A DNA stretch of 64,000 nt from Rhizobiales bacterium GAS188 (GTDB lineage Bacteria > Pseudomonadota > Alphaproteobacteria > Rhizobiales > Beijerinckiaceae): NCBI GenBank assembly GCA_900104855.1, contig FNSS01000001.1:6014001-6078000 (forward strand), written 5' to 3'. The position numbers were made by a program, and so were the translations under genes. Each line of letters opens with the position of its first letter. The first letter of the stretch is position 1. The notes beneath the pieces were generated by a model that worked only from the letters and a program-made list of their open reading frames with translations, made no database searches and had not been told where the DNA came from. Below, one piece after another: positions 1-8,499 of the stretch.

Positions 1-1450
1 CACCGAGCAGGGCAGGGGCTTCCTCTATCTGTCGAGCCTGATCGACGCGAATACGCGGCTGAGCTTCATTTCGGGCACGGCGGTCAGCCAATTCCGCTTC
101 CCCAACAATCCGGGACAGATGCCGTCCTTCACGGCTTATGGCGTGTCGGACTTCAACTCCGCTGGCCTGCGCGAGCAGCAATTGGAGGAATCGAACTTCA
201 ATATCGTGTCGCTGCAGAAATCGATAGGCAATCTCGACATGCAGGTCGCCTATTTCAATCGCTACAGCCTGACGCATTTCTTCCCCGATCCGGTCGGCGA
301 CATCGTGTTCAACGGTGTTGCCTCGAATGTGCGGCGCGAGAACTTCGCCAACGGCGTGCAGGGCGATCTCAGCTACAAGATCAATGACCAGCATACACTC
401 CGCGCCGGCGCCTTCGGCGATGTCGAGCGGGCGCGCAGCGGCACTCTCTCGACCGTCCTGCCGCTCGACGACAGCGGCAATCCCGTCGATGCCCCTTTCA
501 CCATCCCCGATAAGAGCCGCAAGACCGGCTACCTGCTCGGCGCCTATGCGCAAGACGAGTGGCGCATCTCCGATCGGCTCACCGTCAATTATGGCGCTCG
601 CTTCGATCAGATCTACCAATATCTCGACAAGCACCAGCTGAGCCCGCGCGTGAACCTCGTCTACAAGCCCCTCGAAGGCACGACATTGCATGCCGGTTAT
701 GCGCGCTATTTCACGCCGGCGCCGTTGGAACTGATCGCGCCGACCGCGATCGGCAAGTTCGTCAACACCTCGGCCGCTCCGAACAGCCTGATCGACAATG
801 TCGTCAAGCCGGAGCGCGCCAATTACTTCGATGCCGGCATCATCCAGAAGATCGGCCCCGACCTGCAGATCGGCCTCGATGCCTATTACAAGCGCGCCAA
901 CGACCTGATCGATGAGGGGCAATTCGGCGCGGCACTGATCTTCTCGCCGTTCAACTATCAGCACGCCAAGATCTATGGGGCGGAGCTCACCGCCTCCTAT
1001 CAGATCGACAATCTGACCCTTTACGGAAACCTCGCCTATTCACGCGCGCAGGGAAAGAACATCATCTCGAGCCAATTCTTCATCAAACCGGACGTGCTCA
1101 CCTACAGCATGTCCAATTACATCTATCTCGACCATGATCAGCGCTTCACCATCTCGGGCGGCGCTTCCTATCGCTGGGGCGATACCCTGTTCACCACCGA
1201 TGTGATTTCGGGCTCGGGGCTGAGGAAAGGCTTCGCGAACACCGAACGCGGGCCGAATTACGTGCAGGTCAATGCCGGCCTGAAGCATGAGTTCAACGCG
1301 CCCGGAATGGGAAAGGTGACGGCCCGAATCGACATGATCAACCTGACCGATCGCAAATATGGATTGCGCGACGGCAGCGGGGTCGGCGTAGGCGCCCCGC
1401 AATTCGGCCCGCGGCGCACGCTCCTCGCCGGCATCTCGAAAAGCTTCTGA
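1..1450 (+). CDS. TonB-dependent outer membrane receptor, C-terminal part (5' end outside the window)
   Basis: The frame is open from the first bases of the window, so the signal peptide, plug domain and first barrel strands lie upstream. About 480 residues are visible. They alternate polar and aromatic residues in the pattern of beta-barrel strands and contain receptor-like segments such as LRAGAFGDVERAR, YAQDEWRISDRLTVNYGARF and HAGYARYFTPAP. The protein ends in GISKSF, a terminal Phe as expected for an outer membrane barrel recognised by BAM. The family imports iron chelates, cobalamin or other scarce ligands using energy from TonB. The ligand cannot be told from the barrel. It lies 175 nt upstream of a metal-ATPase operon on the same strand, which may be coincidence. 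Confidence 0.85.
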   Translation, partial: TEQGRGFLYLSSLIDANTRLSFISGTAVSQFRFPNNPGQMPSFTAYGVSDFNSAGLREQQLEESNFNIVSLQKSIGNLDMQVAYFNRYSLTHFFPDPVGDIVFNGVASNVRRENFANGVQGDLSYKINDQHTLRAGAFGDVERARSGTLSTVLPLDDSGNPVDAPFTIPDKSRKTGYLLGAYAQDEWRISDRLTVNYGARFDQIYQYLDKHQLSPRVNLVYKPLEGTTLHAGYARYFTPAPLELIAPTAIGKFVNTSAAPNSLIDNVVKPERANYFDAGIIQKIGPDLQIGLDAYYKRANDLIDEGQFGAALIFSPFNYQHAKIYGAELTASYQIDNLTLYGNLAYSRAQGKNIISSQFFIKPDVLTYSMSNYIYLDHDQRFTISGGASYRWGDTLFTTDVISGSGLRKGFANTERGPNYVQVNAGLKHEFNAPGMGKVTARIDMINLTDRKYGLRDGSGVGVGAPQFGPRRTLLAGISKSF

Positions 1451-1571
1451 AGGGGGCATTTTCGGGCATCACGATCCCGTACGCCTGCCCGTCGCGCCCG
1501 TTGCCGACACGTCGTCGACACGTCCGCTCTTGGGCGCCGACGTAGCGCTCGGCACGCGGCTGGGGTAACTT

Positions 1572-1622
1572 TGCACCCTCATTCGCCGCCCATCCCGCGG
1601 CGGCGAATGACGACGAGGTGCA
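1572..1622 (+). promoter_or_regulatory. Stem-loop covering the leader of the SPFH/ATPase operon
   Basis: Two perfect 11-nt arms (TCATTCGCCGC at 1579-1589 and GCGGCGAATGA at 1600-1610) flank a 10-nt loop. An outer 6-nt pair, TGCACC at 1572-1577 with GGTGCA at 1617-1622, would take part of the GAGG ribosome binding site (1615-1618) into the structure. The next codon in frame is the TTG start at 1626. The structure could be a transcription-factor palindrome or an RNA hairpin that limits initiation; the sequence alone does not decide. Confidence 0.45.
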
Positions 1623-1625
1623 GCC

Positions 1626-3647
1626 TTGCTCGACCAACGCAGCGTGCTGGAACGGACCGATCAGCCGCGAGACCGGGGCGTGGCCGAAGCCGCTCGCGCC
1701 CGCACCTCGCTTGCCATGATCGGGCTAGCGAGCCTCATCGCTTGCCTCACCGTGTCGGCGCAGGCCTTTCAGCGGGTCGCGGGAGAGCTGGCGCATTTCA
1801 ACGCGGATCCGATCTTCATCCGGCTCGCAGGCGCTTCGCTCGCCATCCTGGCCGGGGCTTTCCTGGCGGCGGCGCTTGCGGCCGATACGCGTCTCACGGC
1901 GCGGCGCGGGCGAATTGCCGCAGCCGTGCGACCGGACGAGGCGCAGGCGCAGCCGACCCGCAAGGCAGGATGGAGGCGCCTCTCCGTTGCCCGCCTGCTG
2001 CCCCGGCTCTCGACCCTGCTCGACGCCGTCCGGCTTCCAGTCCGGGCCTTTATCGGCAGTCTGCCGGCGCTGGTGGTGTTGGCGGGCGCAGGCGCGGCGC
2101 TCGTCATGCTGGCGCGTCATTGGCCGGAGCCTGCCGAGATGCGCGCCCCGGCCAATGTCTATTTCATGCGCGGGGCGCTGGCGCTCATCGCTTCATTCCC
2201 GCTGCTGCTCGCCGAGCGTGCCTATGCGGGCTTTGCCGGCTGGCGATTGCCGGAAGCCGCCGATCTGCAACGGCTCCTGCGTTTCGCCTTGCTGGTCTTC
2301 GCAGGCGAGGGCGGCTTGGCGCTGCTGCAAGGCTATGGGCTCGACGCCTCGGGCGTGGTCGAGCTGCTGCTTCGCCTGCTGGTCGCTGCGATCGCCTGCG
2401 AGCTCGCCTTGCGGGCGCTCGCGGTCTTCTTCCAGCCGCGCCTCGAACCCGCTTCTGCGCGGGCGAGCGTCACCAGCGCGGTCGCGGCGTTGCTGACGCC
2501 GGACGCGGTCTCGCGGGCGGCCTGGCGGCAATCGCTGCATGACCAGCTCGGCATCGATCTGTCGCGCAGCTGGGCGCTGCAATTCGTGCGCTCCGCGATT
2601 CTGCCGGTCGCGGCCCTGCTGCTCGTCGTCGCCTGGGGGCTGTCGGGAGTGAGCATCCTCGGCGCCGATCAGCGCGGCATTTATGAGCGCCTGGGGAAGC
2701 CGGTTGCCGTTCTGCAGCCCGGCCTGCATATCGGCCTGCCCTGGCCTTTGGGCATCGTGCGCCGCGTCGATTTCGGCGAGATCCATGTCCTGTCGCTCGG
2801 CGCGCCCGCAACGGAAACGGCGGCATTGCCGGCGGAGGTTGTCGGCGTCGAGGGGGCGGCGCCGGTCAGTGCCGACCGGCTCTGGGACCAGACGCATCCA
2901 ACCGAGACGAGCTATCTGATCGCGAGCGACAGCGCGGCGCGCTCGGCCTTCCAGATCGTCGATGTCGACGTCAAGCTGATCTGGCGCATCGGCCTCAGCG
3001 ACGATGCCGCCGTTGCGAGCACCTATCGGGCGGCGCAACCGCAAGCCTTCCTGCGCGCCTTCGCGGGGCAGAAGCTGGCGCGCTATTTCTCGACGCGCAC
3101 GCTCCTTGGCGCGCTCGGCGAGAAGCGCGAAGGCCTGTCGGAGGACCTCAAGCATCAGCTCCAGGCGGCGCTCGACCGCGCCTCGACCGGCATCGAGCTC
3201 GTCGCGGTCGTGGTCGAGGCCATCCACCCGCCGGCGCGCGCCGCCGACAGCTATCACGAGGTGCAGGCGGCGCGCATCAGGTCGCAGGCCATGATCTCGG
3301 AGGCCAGGCGCCGCGCCATCGGGGTGATGAGTGAAGCGGAGCGCACCACCCTGGCGAATATCGCAAGCGCTCAGGCGGCCGCGGTCGAGCGTATCACCTC
3401 GGCGCAATCGGATGCCTTGCGCTTTTCGACCGACGAGCATTCCTATCTGGCGGCAGGACCAGCCTATCTGTTCGAGCGCTATCTCGCGGCGATCACGCGC
3501 GACTTCGCGGGCGCGCCGATCACTTTGCTCGACCACCGCATCGCGGGCACGGGCGGGCAGACCATCATCGACATGCGCAGCGTCCATGCGCCCATGCCTC
3601 CTTCGGTTCCGGATGAGGATACGGGCGAGAAGGAGACGGGCAAATGA
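1626..3647 (+). CDS. Polytopic SPFH (HflK-like) membrane protein, first gene of a metal-ATPase operon
   Basis: This 673-residue protein is about twice the length of ordinary HflK. The N-terminal half has about seven hydrophobic segments, near residues 29-47, 65-86, 146-164, 180-198, 217-236, 245-268 and 322-343. The HflK-type SPFH domain starts right after the last one with GADQRGIYERLGKP and continues through an Ala/Glu-rich coiled-coil-like stretch (about 540-610) with a hydrophilic tail. SPFH proteins oligomerise into membrane cages or microdomains; classical HflK/HflC enclose the FtsH protease. Here the partner in the operon is a P-type ATPase, so a scaffold for that pump is my inference. 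The TTG start is chosen because GAGG lies 7 nt upstream. The stop overlaps the next start as ATGA. Confidence 0.75.
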   Translation: MLDQRSVLERTDQPRDRGVAEAARARTSLAMIGLASLIACLTVSAQAFQRVAGELAHFNADPIFIRLAGASLAILAGAFLAAALAADTRLTARRGRIAAAVRPDEAQAQPTRKAGWRRLSVARLLPRLSTLLDAVRLPVRAFIGSLPALVVLAGAGAALVMLARHWPEPAEMRAPANVYFMRGALALIASFPLLLAERAYAGFAGWRLPEAADLQRLLRFALLVFAGEGGLALLQGYGLDASGVVELLLRLLVAAIACELALRALAVFFQPRLEPASARASVTSAVAALLTPDAVSRAAWRQSLHDQLGIDLSRSWALQFVRSAILPVAALLLVVAWGLSGVSILGADQRGIYERLGKPVAVLQPGLHIGLPWPLGIVRRVDFGEIHVLSLGAPATETAALPAEVVGVEGAAPVSADRLWDQTHPTETSYLIASDSAARSAFQIVDVDVKLIWRIGLSDDAAVASTYRAAQPQAFLRAFAGQKLARYFSTRTLLGALGEKREGLSEDLKHQLQAALDRASTGIELVAVVVEAIHPPARAADSYHEVQAARIRSQAMISEARRRAIGVMSEAERTTLANIASAQAAAVERITSAQSDALRFSTDEHSYLAAGPAYLFERYLAAITRDFAGAPITLLDHRIAGTGGQTIIDMRSVHAPMPPSVPDEDTGEKETGK

Positions 3648-4660
3648 CCCATTCCCATCATCATCATCATCACGGGCACGGGCATCACCATCATGACGAC
3701 GAAGCGAGCCCGACGGAACGCAAGCCCATCGCCATTGCGGCGCGCTTCGGCATTGCCGGCATCGTGGTCGCGGCGGCGCTGCTCGCCGCCTGCTCGGTAC
3801 TGGTGACGGCGGGCGACGCGCTGGTCATCAGCCGTTTCGGCGACCCCGTGCGGGTGCTGATCAAGCCCGGCCTGCGCTGGAAGCTGCCGCCTCCCTTCGA
3901 GACCACATTGCCGGTCGATCTGCGTCTCAAGACGACCTCGAGCGGCTTGCAGGATGTCGGCACCAAGGACGGCTTGCGCATCCTGGTGCAGGCCTATGTG
4001 GCCTGGAAGGTGGAGGCCGACCCCGAGCATGTGCGTCAATATCTGCGCGCGGTGCGCAACCAGCCATCCGAGGCCGCGAGCCAGATCCGCACCTTCCTCG
4101 GCTCGGCGCTCGAGACCACAGTGTCGAGCTTCGAGCTCGCGAGCCTGATCAACACCGATCCCGCCCGGGTCGAGATCGCCACCTTGGAAGATCGCATCGC
4201 CGCCCAGCTCGACAAGCAGCTCCTCGACACTTACGGCATCAGCGTGCAGCAGATCGGCATCGAGCGGCTGACCTTGCCGGTGCGTCCGCTCGACGCCACC
4301 GTGTCGCGCATGGCGGCCGAACGCGCCACGGCGGCCGCCGCACAGATGGCGGAAGGCCAACGCAAGGCCGCCGAGATCACCTCCGACGCCGAGCGCGATT
4401 CCCGCATCCTGCTCGCCAATGCGGCGGCGGAGGCTGCCGGCATCGAGGCCAAGTCCAGGGAGGAGGCGGCGGGCATCTACAGCCACGCCTTCGGCATCGA
4501 TCCGAAGCTCTACACGCTGTTGCGCTCGCTCGACACGCTCGACCGCATCGCCAATCCCAATACCCGCATCTTCCTGCGCACCGACGCCGCGCCCTTCCGG
4601 GTGCTGGTCGAGGGTCCGCAGATGCAGGCCTCGCCTCTCCCAGGGGCGCCCGCGCAATGA
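3644..4660 (+). CDS. SPFH (HflC/prohibitin-like) protein with a histidine-rich N-terminus
   Basis: The protein has 338 residues. The first 17 contain 12 histidines (positions 3, 5-10, 12 and 14-17) followed by DDE, a likely Zn/Ni/Cu/Co-binding segment that would sit on the cytoplasmic side if the topology is like HflC/prohibitin with one anchor at about 33-56. The SPFH domain follows (GDALVISRFGDPVRVLIKPGL), then an Ala/Glu-rich helical region at about 215-275 (AAERATAAAAQMAEGQRKAA). The start overlaps the stop of the upstream SPFH gene, and its own stop overlaps the next start (both ATGA), implying translational coupling and a shared complex. Ordinary HflC has no His tract. The metal-handling role is inferred from the tract and the ATPase two genes on. 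Confidence 0.75.
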   Translation: MTHSHHHHHHGHGHHHHDDEASPTERKPIAIAARFGIAGIVVAAALLAACSVLVTAGDALVISRFGDPVRVLIKPGLRWKLPPPFETTLPVDLRLKTTSSGLQDVGTKDGLRILVQAYVAWKVEADPEHVRQYLRAVRNQPSEAASQIRTFLGSALETTVSSFELASLINTDPARVEIATLEDRIAAQLDKQLLDTYGISVQQIGIERLTLPVRPLDATVSRMAAERATAAAAQMAEGQRKAAEITSDAERDSRILLANAAAEAAGIEAKSREEAAGIYSHAFGIDPKLYTLLRSLDTLDRIANPNTRIFLRTDAAPFRVLVEGPQMQASPLPGAPAQ

Positions 4661-5733
4661 CGGCCGGCGACACCCTCAGGCTCGACGAGGCTCCTGAGCC
4701 CAAGGGCGCTCCTGAGCTGAGGGGAGCTTGGGCGCAATCGCTGCAGATCGTCTTTCGCCTGCTCTTCGCGGGCATGCTGGCGCTCGCGGCGCTCTGGGGC
4801 GTCAATAATATCCGCAAGATCCCGGCCGAGAGCCGCGCCGTGGTGCTGCGCTTCGGCGAGTTCGACCGGGTGCGCGACGCCGGCCTTTTGCTCGCCTGGC
4901 CGCGGCCGATCGAGGAGGTGGTGATCATCCCGGCGCGCGCCACGCAGATCAGGCTCGGCAACGCCAATGATCCGCGCCCGCCGGCCAATAATTATCTCGG
5001 CCTGCGCAATGACGCGGCGGCCCGCTCCAATGTCGATTTCTTCCTGACGGGAGATGGCGGCGTCGTGCATCTCGACGCCCATATCTATTACCAGATCACC
5101 GATCCCAGCGCCTATGTGCTGGCCGCCGCCCATGTCGAGCCCGCCTTGTACCGCATCTATGAGAGCTCGGCGCTGTCGCTGATCGCGGCGCGCGAGCTCG
5201 ACGACATCCTGGTGGCGCGGCCGGAGCGGCCGGAAGAGGAAGCAAGCCTCGCCGCCGGCCGGCGCCAGCAGCTCCATATCGATCTGGTGACGGCGATGAA
5301 TGCCAGGCTGGCCGATCTCGCCCGCCGTCAAGCAGGCCTCGGTGTCGAGATCAGCCGCATCGATCTGTCGGCGGCGCTGCGTTCGCGCGCCGCAGAGGCC
5401 TATAACGATGTGCTGACGGCGGTGCAGGGAGCCGATCAGCGTATCGCCGAGGCCCGCACGGGGGCCGAGCGCAGCGGCCAGCAGGCCGACCAGAAGCATG
5501 ACCAGATCATCATGAGCGCCAGGGCCGTTGCCGCCGAGCGGCTGAGCCAGGCGACGAGCCAGACGGCCGAGATCGCGGCGCTCGCCGATCAGATGAAGAC
5601 CTCTTCGCGCGAGGCGCTGCTGACGCAGGTCTTCAACGAGCGGATCGGTCCCATCCTCAAGAAGGTCGGCCAGGTGACCGCGGTCGATCCGAGCAACGGC
5701 ACACGCCTCATCATTCCGGGAGGCGACCAATGA
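4657..5733 (+). CDS. SPFH (HflK-like) membrane protein, third SPFH gene of the operon
   Basis: The protein has 358 residues, with an acidic/proline-rich cytoplasmic start, one membrane segment at about 29-50 and an SPFH domain beginning IRKIPAESRAVVLRFGEFDR, typical of HflK. Residues 100-115 carry an inserted Asn/Pro-rich stretch (ANDPRPPANNYLG). The C-terminal third is rich in Ala, Gln and Glu (AEARTGAERSGQQADQKHDQ), consistent with the coiled coil that forms the wall of HflK/C cages. It overlaps both neighbours by ATGA. Three SPFH paralogues in a row suggest a hetero-oligomer rather than redundancy. No ftsH gene is present in the window, so it should not be called an FtsH modulator without further evidence. 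Confidence 0.75.
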   Translation: MTAGDTLRLDEAPEPKGAPELRGAWAQSLQIVFRLLFAGMLALAALWGVNNIRKIPAESRAVVLRFGEFDRVRDAGLLLAWPRPIEEVVIIPARATQIRLGNANDPRPPANNYLGLRNDAAARSNVDFFLTGDGGVVHLDAHIYYQITDPSAYVLAAAHVEPALYRIYESSALSLIAARELDDILVARPERPEEEASLAAGRRQQLHIDLVTAMNARLADLARRQAGLGVEISRIDLSAALRSRAAEAYNDVLTAVQGADQRIAEARTGAERSGQQADQKHDQIIMSARAVAAERLSQATSQTAEIAALADQMKTSSREALLTQVFNERIGPILKKVGQVTAVDPSNGTRLIIPGGDQ

Positions 5734-7703
5734 GCGTCACCACGCTGGCCCCGGTGCCCCACGCCGTCAGCGACGACAGCGTGCTCAGCCCCGCCGAGCG
5801 CTGGTCGCTCGGGATGCGCATGATGGTCGCGCTCCTCGCTTTGGGCCTCCTGGTCATCGCCATCCTGTGGCAGACGGCGTTCCCTGAGCAGAGCCAGGTC
5901 GCCGACCTCGTGGCCGGCCTCGCGGCCGCGCTGGTGGCGATCCCGGTCGTGACTGCCGCCTGGCACAGTTTGCGCCATCCGAGCCTGCATGGCGTCACCG
6001 ATCAGCTCATCGCCATGGCGCTGTCAGCGGCCTGGGCGACCGGCGAGCTGATGACCGCGGCCATCCTGCCGATCGTGATGATCGTCGGCCATGTGCTCGA
6101 GGAGCGCAGCCTGATCGGCTCGCAAGAGGCGATCCGCTCCCTCAACCGCCTCACCCATGTGGGGGCTCGCCGCCGCAGGGCGGACGGCTCCCTGGAAGAG
6201 GTCGCGGCCGAGGCGTTGCGTCCGGGCGACCATGTCGAGCTTAGGGCCGGCGACCGGGTGCCGACAGACGGCATCGTGCGCGAGGGAAGCTCCTCGGTCG
6301 ACCTCGCCTCGATCACGGGTGAATCGGTTCCGGTGGAGGTCGAGGCGGGTGGCAATGTGTTTGCCGGCGGCATCAACCTGCAGGGGCGACTGCTGATCGA
6401 GGTGACGCGCACCGGCGAGGACACCACGCTCGGGCGGGTCGTGGCGTTGATGCAGACCGCCGAGCGCTCGAAGCCGCCTGTGACGCGGCTGCTCGAGCGC
6501 TATGCGGGGCGCTACACGCTGTTCGTGCTGCTGCTCGCCGCCGCCACCTGGTTTGCCACCAACAACACCGATGCGATGCTGGCCGTGCTCGTCGCCTCTT
6601 GCCCTTGCGCGTTGGTGCTGGCGGCACCCGCGACTGCCGTCGCCGCGGTCGCGGTCGCGGCCCGCCACGGCATCCTGATCAAGGGAGTCGGCTTCCTCGA
6701 GCAGCTCGCCGACGTCACCTCGGTGATTTTCGACAAGACCGGCACGGTCACGCTCGGCCATCTCGATATCGTCGGCGCGAAGCCCGCTCAAGGCGTCGAG
6801 GAAAGCGAGCTCATGAGCATTGGAGCAGCCCTGGGCGCGGCCAGCACGCATCCTGTGAGCCGGGCGCTTGCCGCCGCCATTCCCGAGGCGGAACGCCCGG
6901 CGGTCACCGCGTTGAGCGAGGGCCACGGGCTCGGCGTGACCGGCTTGATCGACGGGCGCAAGGCCTTGCTCGGCCGGACGGCGTTGCTGCAAGCCCAAGG
7001 CGTCGTTTGCCCCGAGCTTCCCGCGCATGACGGGCCGGTGGTGGGCGTCGCGCTCGCCGGCCGCTTCCTCGGCTGGGTGATGCTCGCCGATGAGCCGCGT
7101 CCGGAAGCTGCCGCTGCCATCGCCGAGCTCGGCGCGCTTGGCCTCAGGCGCCAGATCCTGCTCACCGGCGATCGTGAAGCCGTCGCCAGGCGGATTGCCG
7201 GTCTCGTCGGCATCGCCGATGTCCAGGCGCAGGCGCTGCCGCAGGACAAGCTCGCCCGCGTCCTCGCCGAGATCCGCGCCGGGCAGCGGCCTCTGGTGAT
7301 CGGCGACGGCATCAACGACTCGCTCGCCCTCAAGGCAGGGGCCGTCGGCATGGCGCTCGGTGCCCAGGGCGCCGACATCGCCGCCGCCTCGGCCGATATC
7401 GTGCTCGTCGCCAATGATCTGCGCCGCGTGCCGACCTGCATCCGGCTCAGCCGCCGTTGCCGCTCGACGCTTGCCGTCAATGTGGGCCTCGGCCTCGGCT
7501 GGACGCTCGCCGTGATCGTCGCCGCGGCCACCGGGTCCCTCGGCCCGAGCGGGGCCTTGATCGCCGCGGTGCTCCATAATCTCGGCACCTTCGCGGTGCT
7601 CGCCAATGCGGGCCGCCTGCTGCGCTTCGACGAGACGGGAACGCTCAGGCGCGAGCCTGCGCGTGTCGATACACGGGAGGGCCTCGCCGGAAGCGCAGGG
7701 TGA
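5730..7703 (+). CDS. P1B-type heavy-metal translocating ATPase without N-terminal metal-binding domain
   Basis: The protein has 657 residues. It shows the P-type ATPase signatures in order: TGES (196-199, actuator), CPC in the metal-binding helix (291-293), DKTGT with the phosphorylated Asp335, the HP pair of P1B pumps (374-375) and GDGINDS (524-530). There is no HMA domain and no Cys-rich or His-rich N-terminus. The last helix reads AVLHNLGTFAVLANAGRLL; the ZntA-type Asp at this site is replaced by His-Asn, and the Cu-pump YN motif is absent, so metal specificity cannot be assigned. Its start overlaps the third SPFH stop (ATGA). The His-rich SPFH protein of the operon could supply the missing metal-binding function; that is inference. 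Confidence 0.9.
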   Translation: MSVTTLAPVPHAVSDDSVLSPAERWSLGMRMMVALLALGLLVIAILWQTAFPEQSQVADLVAGLAAALVAIPVVTAAWHSLRHPSLHGVTDQLIAMALSAAWATGELMTAAILPIVMIVGHVLEERSLIGSQEAIRSLNRLTHVGARRRRADGSLEEVAAEALRPGDHVELRAGDRVPTDGIVREGSSSVDLASITGESVPVEVEAGGNVFAGGINLQGRLLIEVTRTGEDTTLGRVVALMQTAERSKPPVTRLLERYAGRYTLFVLLLAAATWFATNNTDAMLAVLVASCPCALVLAAPATAVAAVAVAARHGILIKGVGFLEQLADVTSVIFDKTGTVTLGHLDIVGAKPAQGVEESELMSIGAALGAASTHPVSRALAAAIPEAERPAVTALSEGHGLGVTGLIDGRKALLGRTALLQAQGVVCPELPAHDGPVVGVALAGRFLGWVMLADEPRPEAAAAIAELGALGLRRQILLTGDREAVARRIAGLVGIADVQAQALPQDKLARVLAEIRAGQRPLVIGDGINDSLALKAGAVGMALGAQGADIAAASADIVLVANDLRRVPTCIRLSRRCRSTLAVNVGLGLGWTLAVIVAAATGSLGPSGALIAAVLHNLGTFAVLANAGRLLRFDETGTLRREPARVDTREGLAGSAG

Positions 7704-7722
7704 GCGACTGGGCGTCGCGGCG

Positions 7723-8499
7723 TCAGGCCAGAGGCCGTTCGATCACGGCATAGACCGCATAGCTGCGGAAGCGGCGCGTCGAGCGGCAGCGCAGCTCGAG
7801 CGCACCGGCGAGCTCGCCGAGCTCGGGCTCGAGCGTCAGGCGCGGCGTGACGTGGAAGAAGGCGAGCCAGCGATTGAGGGTCAGGCGGAAAGGAGCGGGA
7901 AGACCCGTCTGATCGCCGAAATCGACGATATGCAGCGAGCCGCCGGGCGCCAGGCATTCGGCGGCGCGGCGCATCGCCTCCCGCCAGGGCGGGATCATCG
8001 ACAAGGCATAGGAAATGACGATGCGGTCGAACGAGGCCTGCCCGAACAGCTCGAGCGGATCGAATGAGGTGGCATCGGCCCTGGCGAGGCGGATGCGGTT
8101 CTCGAGACCGGCGCGCTTGGTCGCGCGGCGCGCGGTGTCGAGCATTTCGGCCGAGACGTCGAAACCATAGAACTCGGCGCCCGGATAGGTTCTCGCGAGC
8201 TTGACGAGATTGCGCCCGGTGCCGCAGGCGATCTCGAGCACGCGGCCGCCAGGCGGCGGGGCGAGCTTGGCGATCAGCTCATCGCGGCCGAGCAGATAGA
8301 ATTTGCGGCTGGCATCATAGATATGCCGCTGCCGGCGATAGATGCGGTCCATCAAGGCGCCGGATTGGGGCGTGCCGGGCGGCGGCGAGCCCGAGGCGTC
8401 ATGCGGTTCGCGAGACTCGCGCGCCGCATCGGCAGTGCGCGACAGGCGCGCCGCGAGGCCGCCGCGAAGCGCGTTCTGCGCTCCCGCCGGCGGGGTCAT
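7723..8499 (-). CDS. btaB: Betaine-lipid N-methyltransferase (BtaB-like)
   Basis: This 258-residue SAM-dependent methyltransferase has motif I VLEIACGTGRNL and motif II-like YGFDVSAEM, and begins its conserved part with MDRIYRRQRHIYDASRKFYLLGRDELI (split here only by reading), as BtaB proteins do. BtaB methylates diacylglyceryl-homoserine three times to give the betaine lipid DGTS, a phosphorus-free membrane lipid. The annotated start lies inside the end of btaA (ATGA, 8496-8499), giving about 49 low-complexity residues before the conserved region; the internal Met50 is an alternative start. The pair is convergent with the ATPase operon. In other alphaproteobacteria btaAB is induced by phosphate starvation; no Pho box was looked for successfully here. 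Confidence 0.85.
   Translation of the reverse strand: MTPPAGAQNALRGGLAARLSRTADAARESREPHDASGSPPPGTPQSGALMDRIYRRQRHIYDASRKFYLLGRDELIAKLAPPPGGRVLEIACGTGRNLVKLARTYPGAEFYGFDVSAEMLDTARRATKRAGLENRIRLARADATSFDPLELFGQASFDRIVISYALSMIPPWREAMRRAAECLAPGGSLHIVDFGDQTGLPAPFRLTLNRWLAFFHVTPRLTLEPELGELAGALELRCRSTRRFRSYAVYAVIERPLA

Noticed and set aside
1626-5733. Naming the SPFH genes hflK and hflC as FtsH modulators
   Set aside because: There are three genes, one with seven helices and one with a His tract, tied to a metal ATPase and with no ftsH or hflX context.
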